The notes beneath the pieces were generated by a model. The model made no database searches, was not told where the DNA came from, and worked only from the letters and a program-made list of their open reading frames with translations. Shown one piece after another: positions 1-6,965 of a stretch of DNA of 14,138 bases. The stretch lies in assembly GCF_000701705.1 (NCBI RefSeq), contig NZ_JNJP01000089.1, forward strand, positions 1-14,138, read 5' to 3'. Position 1 is the stretch's first letter, and each line of letters opens with the position of its first letter. Source of the stretch: Bilophila wadsworthia ATCC 49260. Its GTDB lineage: Bacteria > Desulfobacterota > Desulfovibrionia > Desulfovibrionales > Desulfovibrionaceae. A program made the translations under genes and the position numbers.

Positions 1-5
1 GAGGT

Positions 6-60
6 TTGGAGGGGGGCGGGAGAAGCCTTTCTCCAGAAAGGTTCTCCCGCCCCCCTCCAA
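6..60. repeat. Dispersed GC-rich hairpin repeat, copy A
   Basis: A 19-bp stem (6-24 with 42-60), one bulged G at 25, a 6-bp inner stem CCTTTC/GAAAGG and a TCCA tetraloop at 32-35. It lies just downstream of the minus-strand PfpI-family gene, so it could act as that gene's terminator, although no T tract follows on the minus strand. The same core recurs at five other intergenic places in this window, so it is better read as one copy of a dispersed palindromic repeat family than as a simple terminator. Confidence 0.85.
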
Positions 61-80
61 TTCACCTCGCTACGAGACCG

Positions 81-668
81 CTACGCCTCGATCTTCGTGC
101 CGAGGAGCTTGAGATAAAGAGCCATCCACTCGGGATGCGCGGGCCACGCCGGGCCGGTGACGAGGTTCCCGTCGACAAAGGCGTTGGTCGCTGTCGCGTT
201 GGGCTCGCACCAGACGCCTCCGGCGTCCACCACATCGGGCTTCACGGCGGGATAGGCCGTGCAGGAACGCCCCTTGAGGATACCGGCGGAAACCAGCATC
301 TGCTGGCCGTGGCAAATCGCCGCAATGGGCTTCTTGGCCCCGTCCATCTCACGGATGATCTCAATGACGCGCGGATTCAGGCGCAGATACTCGGGAGAAC
401 GACCGCCGGGCACGACGAGCCCGTCATAGGCGGCGCAATCCACAGCGTCGAAATCGGCGTTGATCATAAAATTGTGGCCGCGTTTTTCCGTATAGGTCTG
501 ATGCCCCTCAAAATCGTGCACGGCGGTGGCGATGACGTCGCCCGGCTTCTTGCCGGGGCTGACCACATCGACATCGTGACCCACCATCAGAAGCATCTGA
601 TACGGGACCATGATCTCGTAATCCTCAACAAAGTCACCAGCCAGCATCAGTATTTTCTTTTTTGCCAT
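81..668 (-). CDS. DJ-1/PfpI family protein (glutamine amidotransferase-like class 1 fold)
   Basis: A 195-residue cytoplasmic protein of the DJ-1/PfpI superfamily. Members include intracellular cysteine peptidases, deglycase/glyoxalase-like enzymes and stress chaperones; which activity applies here cannot be told from sequence. The nucleophile elbow is visible as AAICHG with Cys119 and His120, and the conserved acidic residue is Glu15 in DFVEDYE. VVPGGRSPEYLR (85-96) and the C-terminal WMALYLKLLG match PfpI-type proteins. It is somewhat longer than PfpI (about 166 residues), mainly through an insert near 140-175. I chose the ATG at 666-668 because AAGGAG precedes it at good spacing and family homology begins at once; the open frame continues 31 codons upstream without homology. 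It is a single-gene unit divergent from the rimP operon, with hairpin repeat copy A just past its stop. Confidence 0.9.
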   Translation of the reverse strand: MAKKKILMLAGDFVEDYEIMVPYQMLLMVGHDVDVVSPGKKPGDVIATAVHDFEGHQTYTEKRGHNFMINADFDAVDCAAYDGLVVPGGRSPEYLRLNPRVIEIIREMDGAKKPIAAICHGQQMLVSAGILKGRSCTAYPAVKPDVVDAGGVWCEPNATATNAFVDGNLVTGPAWPAHPEWMALYLKLLGTKIEA

Positions 669-700
669 ATCGTTTGCTCCTTGGTTCGGTTTTATAAGCG

Positions 701-730
701 ATTCTACATCGGGCATACGCGAACACGCAA
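701..730 (-). promoter_or_regulatory. Candidate sigma-70 promoter of the PfpI-family gene
   Basis: On the minus strand, a -35-like TTGCGT (725-730) and a -10-like TAGAAT (701-706) are separated by 18 bases. The -10 matches the consensus at five of six positions. The start codon lies about 30 bases downstream with a good ribosome binding site between. The -35 lies inside one copy of a 12-bp direct repeat. Confidence 0.45.
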
Positions 731-768
731 GGATAAAGCATCCAAAATCCCCGGTGCGCAAGGATAAA
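726..768. repeat. 12-bp direct repeat CGCAAGGATAAA, two copies
   Basis: CGCAAGGATAAA occurs at 726-737 and again at 757-768, a 31-bp period (about three helical turns). The first copy overlaps the predicted -35 of the PfpI-family gene and the second lies upstream of it. The placement would suit a pair of activator or repressor half-sites; no regulator is identified. Confidence 0.55.
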
Positions 769-780
769 TACCGATTTCTC

Positions 781-809
781 TTGACAGCGGGAAAAAGAGA
801 GGCTATTTG
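781..809 (+). promoter_or_regulatory. Candidate sigma-70 promoter of the rimP-nusA-ylxR-infB operon
   Basis: A perfect -35 TTGACA (781-786), a 17-base spacer and a -10-like TATTTG (804-809). Transcription would begin near 816, giving a leader of about 150 bases before rimP. It is the best promoter match in the divergent gap between the PfpI-family gene and rimP. Confidence 0.55.
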
Positions 810-854
810 AACTCCTGCGGAAGAAAGAGGCGACTTTTTCTTCTCATCCTGTCT

Positions 855-907
855 GACCGCGACTGAGCGGTCCTACTGGGGTGGCCTGAGACGGCCCCCT
901 TTTTTTT
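855..907 (+). terminator. Tandem hairpins ending in a T8 tract: leader terminator or attenuator of the rimP operon
   Basis: The first hairpin is a perfect 6-bp stem GACCGC/GCGGTC (855-860 and 867-872). The second pairs GGCC with GGCC (883-886 and 893-896), extended by GGG/CCC (879-881 and 897-899) past a single bulged T, and runs directly into eight T residues (900-907). This has the form of an intrinsic terminator, but it sits between the only good promoter and rimP. It would therefore act as a leader attenuator, or else end a short RNA of about 90 bases. In E. coli the homologous metY-rimP-nusA-infB operon is autoregulated by NusA; a similar role here is inference. Confidence 0.6.
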
Positions 908-964
908 ATGCCGAGCCCCTTTTTTATACCTAAGAATGGGGCAATACGGAGAACATCAAGACGC

Positions 965-1582
965 ATGAGTCAACCCGATAGAATCGAATTCATCACCGAA
1001 CTGGTCACCCCTCTGGCGGCTTCCCTCGGACTGGCTGTCTGGGGCGTTGAACTGGGCGGCGCCGCCCGCCCCATCGCCCGGATTTACGTCGACGTCCTTC
1101 CCGGCGCCGAACCCGCCCCTTCCGAAAAGGCCTCCGACGACGATCTGCTCCCGCAGGGCGTCACCATCGATCAGTGCGCGGAACTGTCGCGGCTCGCGGG
1201 TCTCGCCCTCGACGTGGAAGACCCCTTCGCCACCAACTGGACGCTCGAAATTTCCTCTCCGGGGCTCCAGCGCCCCTTCTTCAAAATCGACCAGTTGAGA
1301 AATTACGTAGGACGCGAACTGGAAGTCGTGCTTGCGGCACCGCTTGATACCTGGCCGGGGCGCAAGAAATTTTCCGGAGTCCTCGCTGCCGTCGCCGACG
1401 AGGAATTCACGCTCAGCCTGCCCGACACCAGCCGGAAGGCCGAAGAGCCTGAAGAAGTCACCATCGCCTGGCCCTTTGTGCGCAAGGCGACCCTCGTCCA
1501 CCATTTCCCCGAACCGGGCAAGAAGCTCGGCGGCAAGAAAGACTCCAAAGATTCCAAGGGTACACGCGGAGGCGCTGCATGA
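965..1582 (+). CDS. rimP: Ribosome maturation factor RimP
   Basis: RimP binds free 30S subunits and is needed for their late maturation. The predicted 205-residue protein carries the family signature LEISSPGLQRPF at 94-105, between the N-terminal alpha/beta domain and the C-terminal SH3-like domain (about 112-180). It is longer than the usual 150 or so residues: there is an acidic loop around 48-65 (SEKASDDD) and a basic tail at 186-205 (KKLGGKKDSKDSKG). I chose the ATG at 965 because the protein aligns from there; the frame also opens at an ATG at 908, but that lies right after the T8 tract and adds 19 unlike residues. A GGAG lies 13 bases upstream, a long spacing. The stop overlaps the nusA start as ATGA, so the two are probably translationally coupled. 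Confidence 0.93.
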   Translation: MSQPDRIEFITELVTPLAASLGLAVWGVELGGAARPIARIYVDVLPGAEPAPSEKASDDDLLPQGVTIDQCAELSRLAGLALDVEDPFATNWTLEISSPGLQRPFFKIDQLRNYVGRELEVVLAAPLDTWPGRKKFSGVLAAVADEEFTLSLPDTSRKAEEPEEVTIAWPFVRKATLVHHFPEPGKKLGGKKDSKDSKGTRGGAA

Positions 1583-2883
1583 ATTTGGAACTGAAAAAGG
1601 CCATCGACCAGATCAGCAAAGACAAAGGGCTCGATCGCGACATGCTCGTGGATACGCTTGAGGACGCCGTCCGCACTTCCGTTATCCGCAAATACGGCGA
1701 GAACATCGACGTCGAAGTCAGCTACAACGACGACACCGGGGAAATCCAGGTCCACCAGTTCAAGATCGTCGTTGACGACGTGGCCGATCCCGATACCGAA
1801 ATCGACATCGAAAAGGCCCGCGAACTCGATCCTTCCGTGCAGCTCGACGACGAAATCGGCTTCCCCCTCAAGGTGACCGACCTCGGGCGCATCGCGGCCC
1901 AGTCCGCCAAGCAGGTGATCATCCAGCGTATGCGCGACGCCGAACAGGAACTCATCTATGAAGAGTTCAAGGACCGCGTGGGCGAAATCTGCAGCGGCAT
2001 CATTCAGCGCCGCGACAAGGGCGGCTGGATCATCAACCTCGGCCGGACCGAAGCCATCCTTCCCAAGGAAGAGCAGATCCCCCGCGAGCATTACAAGCGC
2101 GGCGATCGCGTGCAGGCCCTGATCATCGAGGTCAAGAAAGAAGGCCGCGGCCCGCAGATCGTCATTTCGCGTTCGCACCGCGACTACACCGCCGCCCTCT
2201 TCCGCCGCGAAGTGCCGGAAGTCGACGACGGCACCGTGCAGATCATGGGCGTCGCCCGCGATCCGGGCAGCCGCGCCAAAGTCGCCGTGCTCTCCCGTGA
2301 ACGCGACGTCGATCCCGTGGGCGCCTGCGTTGGCGTGCGCGGTTCCCGCATCCAGAACATCGTGCAGGAACTCCACGGCGAACGCATCGACATTGTGGTC
2401 TGGAGCCCCGAAATTTCGACCTATGCCCGCAACGCGCTGGCTCCGGCCGTGATTTCCCGCATTGTGGTCGATGAGGCCGAAAACCTCCTCGAAGTCACCG
2501 TGCCTGACGATCAGCTCACCAGCGCCATCGGCCGCAAGGGGCAGAACGTCAAGCTCGCCGCCAAGCTGCTTGGCTGGAAAATCGATATTTTCACTGAAAC
2601 CCGCTACAACGAAACCAACGCCATCGGCCGCGGGCTCGAGCAGGTCGCCAGTGTGGCCGAAGTCTCCGTGGACAGCCTCGTGAGCGCCGGATTCACCACG
2701 CTGGAACAGCTCCAGGATGCGACCGATGAAGAACTGTCCGAAAAGCTCAGCCTCTCGGACAGCCGTATCGGCGATTTGCGTGCGGCTATCAACTTCCTCT
2801 CTCCCGTAGTGGGCGAATCGGCTGACAAGGCCGATGCCGATGCGGACAAGGCCGACGAAACGGCGGCCGGGGAAGACGAATAG
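1579..2883 (+). CDS. nusA: Transcription termination/antitermination factor NusA
   Basis: NusA binds RNA polymerase and nascent RNA, modulating pausing, intrinsic termination and antitermination. Over 434 residues the order is canonical: N-terminal RNAP-binding domain (1-125), S1 domain (about 135-200, VGEICSGIIQRRDKGGWIINLG), KH1 with GVRGSR at 252-257, KH2 with GRKGQN at 318-323, and a single helix-hairpin-helix-like region at about 357-408. The E. coli protein (495 residues) has two acidic C-terminal repeats; here one such module is followed by an acidic, Ala/Asp/Lys-rich tail at 412-434. The start overlaps the rimP stop by 4 bases and ylxR follows after 1 base, so it is a middle gene of the operon. 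Confidence 0.97.
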   Translation: MNLELKKAIDQISKDKGLDRDMLVDTLEDAVRTSVIRKYGENIDVEVSYNDDTGEIQVHQFKIVVDDVADPDTEIDIEKARELDPSVQLDDEIGFPLKVTDLGRIAAQSAKQVIIQRMRDAEQELIYEEFKDRVGEICSGIIQRRDKGGWIINLGRTEAILPKEEQIPREHYKRGDRVQALIIEVKKEGRGPQIVISRSHRDYTAALFRREVPEVDDGTVQIMGVARDPGSRAKVAVLSRERDVDPVGACVGVRGSRIQNIVQELHGERIDIVVWSPEISTYARNALAPAVISRIVVDEAENLLEVTVPDDQLTSAIGRKGQNVKLAAKLLGWKIDIFTETRYNETNAIGRGLEQVASVAEVSVDSLVSAGFTTLEQLQDATDEELSEKLSLSDSRIGDLRAAINFLSPVVGESADKADADADKADETAAGEDE

Positions 2884-2884
2884 C

Positions 2885-3106
2885 ATGGACCGGGGGCATG
2901 TGCCCACCCGGATGTGCGCCATATGCAGAAGGCGCATGCCCAAACAGGAGCTCGTGCGCCACGTTCTGTCCCCGCAGGGGGGGGAATTTCTGGTCGATGA
3001 GAGCCAAACCCAGCCCGGACGCGGCTGGTATGTATGCTCGGAAACGGCCTGCCGGGAAAAATTCCGGCGGTTCCGCACAGGCGGGCGGAAGCGTAAGGGA
3101 GATTAG
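2885..3106 (+). CDS. ylxR: YlxR family (DUF448) RNA-binding protein
   Basis: A small basic protein of 73 residues that sits between nusA and infB in many bacteria. The family signatures are present: RMCAICRR at 9-16 and GRGWYVC at 45-51, with Cys11, Cys14, Cys51 and Cys56. The C-terminus is strongly basic (KFRRFRTGGRKRKGD), fitting RNA binding; YlxR homologues have been linked to RNase P and gene regulation in other bacteria. The ATG at 2885 is preferred over an in-frame ATG at 2834 because the latter lies inside nusA and adds 17 unlike residues. A purine-rich GGGGAAG upstream can serve as ribosome binding site. One base separates it from nusA and three from infB. Confidence 0.92.
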   Translation: MDRGHVPTRMCAICRRRMPKQELVRHVLSPQGGEFLVDESQTQPGRGWYVCSETACREKFRRFRTGGRKRKGD

Positions 3107-3109
3107 TGC

Positions 3110-6100
3110 ATGACTGAAGACAAGACCAAGGTGAAAGACCTTGCGACAGAACTTGGCGTACCGACCAAGAATCTTTTGCAGGCGTTGCGTGAGCTGGATA
3201 TTCCGGCGAAAAGCACTTCCAGCAACATTGCTGCGGAGGACATCGATCGCGTGAAGAACCATCTGAAAGACTCCGCCACGTCCGAACAGGGCGACCGCCG
3301 CGAAGTACAGCCCGGCGTCATTGTCCGTCGCCGCCGCCAGTCCACCGAGGACGTTGCGGCCGAAGGCGAAGAAGCGCCCCGCGCGGAACGCAGGGCCCCG
3401 CGTGAAAACCACACGCCCACGGCCCGCATTGTCAGCGTGCCCGGCGCGTCCGAGGCACAGGACGCCGCACCCGTCCCGTCTGCGGAACCCGAAGCGCCGG
3501 CCGCTCCGGAAGTTTCCGTGCAGGAACCGGTGAAGGATGCCGCCGAGGAAAAGCCCGCTCCGGTTGCCGAAGCCGACAAGGCCGACGACCAGAAGCCGCG
3601 CCAGCCGCGCGACAACCGGCAGAAAAAGCGCTCCGGGCTGCGTGAAGCCGCCCCGGTCGCCAAGGTGATCAGCCGTCCTCAGGACATCGCCGCCGCAAAG
3701 GCCGCTGAGGAAGCCGCTGCAAAGGTCGCCGCCGAAGCAGCAGCCGCTGCCGCGAAGGCTGCCGCCGAAGCCGCTGCCGCCGCAAAGAAAACTGAAGAAG
3801 CCGAAAAGCCCCGCAAGGCGCAACCCGCCGCCTCCGCGCGGCCCGAAGGCTCCTCCGCGCCTTCGCTGCTGCCTCCGGTCTCCGAAGGCAACCGTTCCAG
3901 CTCTTCCGATGGCGAGGACGACGATCGCCGCGATCGTCGCAAACCACGCCGTCCCCAGGAACCGGCCACGCCGCAGGTCCGTGTTATTTCCCGCCCCGAC
4001 CCCGCGGCCGTAGCCGCCGCACGTACGCAGCAGGCCGCCCAATCCGACGGGCGCGACAACCGCAATGCCGGACGCGACGGTCAGGCACGGGACGGACGCC
4101 CCGGACAGCCGCGTGATGGGCGCCCCGGACAGGGGCGTGACGACAACCGCCCGGCCCGCACCGGCTATCAGGGCCCGCGCCCTGCCGGCGGCGGAGCTCC
4201 CGGAAACTTCACTCCCGGTGCCACGCCCGGCGGCCCGCTCCCGGACCGTGACGGCCAGAGCAAGAAAAAACGCAACAAGACCGCCCGCCGTACCGTCGAT
4301 TTTCAGGACACCGCGAACAACGGGCGCCGCCGCAGCGATGATATGGATGATGTGCCGCGCAGAGGCGGACGCAGACGGCCCAAGGCCAGCCGCGTTGTTT
4401 CTCAGGCCACCCAGCCCCTCAAGGCCGTCAAGCGCAAGATCCGCATCGAAGAAGCCATCCGGGTGGCCGACATGGCTCACCAGATGGGCCTGAAGTCCAA
4501 TGAAATCATCAAGGTGCTGTTCAACCTCGGCATCATGGCGACCATCAACAAGGCGCTGGACATCGACACGGCATCCGTCGTAGCCGCCGAATTCGGCTAT
4601 GAAGTGGAAAAGGTGGGCTTCGCCGAAGAACAGTATTTGGCCGATCACCGCACCGAAGATTCGCCTGAGCAGCTCAAGCGCCGTCCTCCGGTCGTGACCA
4701 TCATGGGCCACGTCGACCACGGCAAGACCTCGCTGCTCGACGCCATCCGCAAGACCAACGTGACCAGCGGCGAAGCGGGCGGCATCACGCAGCACATCGG
4801 CGCGTACCACGTGAAGACCAAGCGCGGCGAAATCGTGTTCCTCGACACGCCCGGCCACGAAGCGTTCACCGCCATGCGTGCCCGCGGCGCGCAGGTGACC
4901 GACCTTGTGGTGCTGGTCGTCGCCGCCGACGACGGCGTCATGGAACAGACCCGCGAAGCCGTGAACCACTCCCGCGCCGCCGGCGTGCCGATCATGGTTG
5001 CGGTCAACAAGATGGACAAGCCCACGGCCAACCCTGACCGCGTGCTTCAGGAACTCGCCTCCCTCGGCCTCGTGCCCGAAGACTGGGGCGGGGACACCGT
5101 GGTCTGTAAGGTTTCCGCCAAGACCCGCGAAGGCCTCGACGAAATGCTCGAAATGCTGGCCCTCCAGGCCGACATCCTCGAACTCACGGCCAACCCTGAC
5201 AAGCCGGCTCGCGGCCACATCGTGGAAGCCAAGCTCGACAAGGGCCGCGGCCCCGTGGCGACCGTGCTCATCCAGGAAGGCACGCTCCATCAGGGCGACA
5301 CTTTCGTGTGCGGCGTGTTCAGCGGCCGCGTGCGCGCCATGTTCAACGACCAGGGCCGCAAGGTCAAAGAGGCCGGGCCGTCCATTCCTGTGGAAGTGCA
5401 GGGCTTTGAAGGCGTGCCGGAAGCCGGTGAGGAGTTCATCTGCCTTGAGGACGAAAAGCTGGCCCGCCGCATCGCGGAAAGCCGCGCCGTCAAGCTGCGT
5501 GAACGCGAACTCGCCAAGCAGTCCCGCGTGACCCTCGAAACCTTCCTGTCCCGCAAGGCGGACGATCAGGAAGCGCTCGTGCTCAACCTCGTCGTCAAGT
5601 CCGACGTGCAGGGCTCCCTCGAAGCCATCGTGGATGCCCTCAACAAGCAGAGCACGGAAAAGGTCCGCATCAACATCATCCACGGCGGCACCGGCGCGAT
5701 CACGGAATCCGACATCCTGCTGGCTTCGGCTTCCGACGCCATCATCATCGGGTTCAACGTGCGTCCCACGGCGAAAGTCAAGGAAATGGCCGAACACGAA
5801 AGCGTGGACATCCGTTTCTACGACATCATTTACAAGCTCGTGGACGAAATCAAGAGCGCCATGGCCGGTCTGCTCGCTCCCGTCAGCCGCGAGGTGTACC
5901 TCGGCCAGGCCGAAGTGCGCGAAGTCTTCTCCGTGCCGAAGGTCGGCTCCATCGCGGGCAGCCATGTCGTCGACGGCAAGCTCACCCGTAATGCCAGCGT
6001 CCGTCTGCTCCGCGACGGCGTGGTCGTGCACAACGGCAAGATTGCCTCGCTCCGCCGCTTCAAGGACGACGTCCGCGAAGTCCTCAAGGGCTACGAGTGC

Positions 6101-6187
6101 GGCATCAGCCTCGAAAACTTCAACGACATCAAGGTCGGCGATGTTATCGAAGCCTTCGAAATGGTCGAAGAAGCCGCTACGCTGTAG
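3110..6187 (+). CDS. infB: Translation initiation factor IF-2
   Basis: IF2 is the GTPase that brings initiator fMet-tRNA to the 30S subunit and promotes subunit joining. The 1025-residue protein has an IF2_N module at 1-55, a long low-complexity linker (about 60-430), a second IF2_N-like module at about 440-500, the G domain from about 525, then domains II, III and the C-terminal tRNA-binding domain. The G motifs are intact: GHVDHGKT at 533-540, DTPGH at 579-583, NKMD at 633-636 and SAK at 669-671. The linker holds an Ala/Lys/Glu helix (about 193-228) and Arg/Asp/Gly/Pro/Gln repeats (about 325-345). A GGGAG lies upstream of the ATG. It is the last gene of the packed operon; hairpin repeat copy B follows the stop. 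Confidence 0.98.
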   Translation: MTEDKTKVKDLATELGVPTKNLLQALRELDIPAKSTSSNIAAEDIDRVKNHLKDSATSEQGDRREVQPGVIVRRRRQSTEDVAAEGEEAPRAERRAPRENHTPTARIVSVPGASEAQDAAPVPSAEPEAPAAPEVSVQEPVKDAAEEKPAPVAEADKADDQKPRQPRDNRQKKRSGLREAAPVAKVISRPQDIAAAKAAEEAAAKVAAEAAAAAAKAAAEAAAAAKKTEEAEKPRKAQPAASARPEGSSAPSLLPPVSEGNRSSSSDGEDDDRRDRRKPRRPQEPATPQVRVISRPDPAAVAAARTQQAAQSDGRDNRNAGRDGQARDGRPGQPRDGRPGQGRDDNRPARTGYQGPRPAGGGAPGNFTPGATPGGPLPDRDGQSKKKRNKTARRTVDFQDTANNGRRRSDDMDDVPRRGGRRRPKASRVVSQATQPLKAVKRKIRIEEAIRVADMAHQMGLKSNEIIKVLFNLGIMATINKALDIDTASVVAAEFGYEVEKVGFAEEQYLADHRTEDSPEQLKRRPPVVTIMGHVDHGKTSLLDAIRKTNVTSGEAGGITQHIGAYHVKTKRGEIVFLDTPGHEAFTAMRARGAQVTDLVVLVVAADDGVMEQTREAVNHSRAAGVPIMVAVNKMDKPTANPDRVLQELASLGLVPEDWGGDTVVCKVSAKTREGLDEMLEMLALQADILELTANPDKPARGHIVEAKLDKGRGPVATVLIQEGTLHQGDTFVCGVFSGRVRAMFNDQGRKVKEAGPSIPVEVQGFEGVPEAGEEFICLEDEKLARRIAESRAVKLRERELAKQSRVTLETFLSRKADDQEALVLNLVVKSDVQGSLEAIVDALNKQSTEKVRINIIHGGTGAITESDILLASASDAIIIGFNVRPTAKVKEMAEHESVDIRFYDIIYKLVDEIKSAMAGLLAPVSREVYLGQAEVREVFSVPKVGSIAGSHVVDGKLTRNASVRLLRDGVVVHNGKIASLRRFKDDVREVLKGYECGISLENFNDIKVGDVIEAFEMVEEAATL

Positions 6188-6206
6188 TGGCATGGAATAG
6201 ATGAAA

Positions 6207-6261
6207 TTGGAGGGGGGAAGGGAGAAACTTTCTGAAGAAAGGCTTCTCCCTCCCCCTTCAA
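6207..6261. repeat. Dispersed GC-rich hairpin repeat, copy B (after infB)
   Basis: An imperfect hairpin 20 bases after the infB stop: GGGAGAA (6220-6226) pairs with TTCTCCC (6244-6250), five G with five C further out, and an inner CTTTC/GAAAG stem closes on a TGAA loop (6233-6236). It is the likely 3' boundary of the rimP-infB transcript, although no U tract follows. It belongs to the same family as copies A and C-F but is more degenerate. Confidence 0.7.
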
Positions 6262-6349
6262 ACCTCCCCTCTCCCTCTCCAAAGACTTTCGTATGCGGGC
6301 GTCGGTTCCGGCTTTGTTCTCAGTAACGGGCCGATCGGCGCCCCTTCCT

Positions 6350-6378
6350 TTGGTTGGATGATTCAAAGTCGATATATA
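6350..6378 (+). promoter_or_regulatory. Possible promoter upstream of the DUF503-nrnA unit
   Basis: A TTGGTT (6350-6355) and TATATA (6373-6378) are spaced by 17 bases; the -10 lies in the AT-rich palindrome GATATATATC (6371-6380). Each hexamer is only a partial match to consensus. A start near 6385 would put the palindrome at 6405-6425 about 20 bases downstream, where a bound repressor could block transcription. Confidence 0.3.
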
Positions 6379-6404
6379 TCTTCACAAAATGGACAGGCTT
6401 TTTC

Positions 6405-6425
6405 TGTAACATGCAGCCTGTTACA
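6405..6425. promoter_or_regulatory. Operator-like palindrome TGTAACA-N7-TGTTACA
   Basis: Two perfectly complementary 7-base arms (6405-6411 and 6419-6425) are separated by 7 bases. The size and symmetry match sites bound by dimeric helix-turn-helix regulators. It lies in the gap upstream of the DUF503 and nrnA genes. The regulator is not identified; a transcribed hairpin is the alternative. Confidence 0.45.
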
Positions 6426-6538
6426 TGCAAGAAACGCATCAAACGGGCGTCATGCGGAAAAGCCCCTCTCGGCTCCTCAAACCAGAAAAAGCTACGAACA
6501 GGGATTCGATAACGTCAAAAACCTCTGGGGGCGGAGGG

Positions 6539-6570
6539 GGCGGGGCCTTTCTCCAGAAAGGTTCCCCCCC
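6539..6570. repeat. Dispersed GC-rich hairpin repeat, copy C
   Basis: The inner stem CCTTTC/GAAAGG (6546-6551 and 6556-6561) with TCCA loop is identical to copy A. The outer G-rich arm pairs with a run of seven C (6564-6570), with two unpaired T and one C/C mismatch. It sits about 100 bases upstream of the DUF503 start rather than after a gene, which argues that these elements are not simply terminators of the preceding gene. Confidence 0.75.
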
Positions 6571-6674
6571 GAGCATCTTCTCAATGAGAAATCCTCCTCA
6601 AAGGGCTTGCGTTTCTGCGTGGTTCCATTATTCCAGAAAGGTAGCACAGAACGATTTTACCAACGGATTGAATC

Positions 6675-6965
6675 ATGGTCATCGCAGTCCTTACCGTCGA
6701 GTACCACCTGCACGGCAACGACTCCCTCAAGGGAAAGCGCCGTGTCGCCAACAGCCTCAAGCAGAAGGTGCGCAACACGTTCAACGTCGCCATCGCCGAA
6801 TACGGCACGGAGGATTCCCTGACCCGTCTCCGGCTGATGGTCATTTCCCTGAGCAACAGCGAGCAGCACCTGCAATCGCGGATGGACAAATGCCTCGCCA
6901 TGATGGAGGCCGTGTGTTCCGAAGAGATGGTTTACAGTGACCTGGAATTCATCAATGGGGATTGA
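6675..6965 (+). CDS. DUF503 (YlxP-like) family protein
   Basis: A 96-residue protein with the DUF503 pattern: MVIAVLTVEYHL at the N-terminus, then SLKGKRRVANSLKQKVRNTFN (17-37) and AEYG (41-44). Homologues (YlxP) are typically found beside infB and rbfA; the molecular function is unestablished, with proposed ties to ribosome assembly or RNA binding. No strong ribosome binding site is visible before the ATG, but the start fits the family N-terminus exactly. It overlaps the start of the following phosphoesterase gene, so the two are coupled. In related genomes rbfA usually lies next to it; here none is present. Confidence 0.88.
   Translation: MVIAVLTVEYHLHGNDSLKGKRRVANSLKQKVRNTFNVAIAEYGTEDSLTRLRLMVISLSNSEQHLQSRMDKCLAMMEAVCSEEMVYSDLEFINGD

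Larger units (their letters stand above)
6262..6674. other. Intergenic region between infB and the DUF503 gene
   Basis: Over 400 bases without a credible gene. It holds a possible promoter at 6350-6378, the palindrome at 6405-6425, hairpin repeat copy C at 6539-6570, and a second weak promoter candidate, TTGCGT (6607-6612) with TATTCC (6629-6634) at 16-base spacing. Two overlapping open frames run across it into the DUF503 gene, but their translations look like no protein family and they read through the hairpin, so I do not call them. Finding such a gap inside a normally compact gene cluster is itself unusual. Confidence 0.6.

Noticed and set aside
2789..6193. A 1134-codon open frame on the minus strand opposite infB
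   Set aside because: It lies wholly antisense to a certain IF2 gene, has the His/Asp/Val/Ala-rich composition typical of antisense frames in GC-rich genes, and shows no domain. The same holds for the 591-codon frame at 1303-3078.
6358..6940. Two overlapping plus-strand frames (154 and 171 codons) before and into the DUF503 gene
   Set aside because: They read through hairpin repeat copy C and into DUF503 in other frames, have no ribosome binding site and have low-complexity translations.
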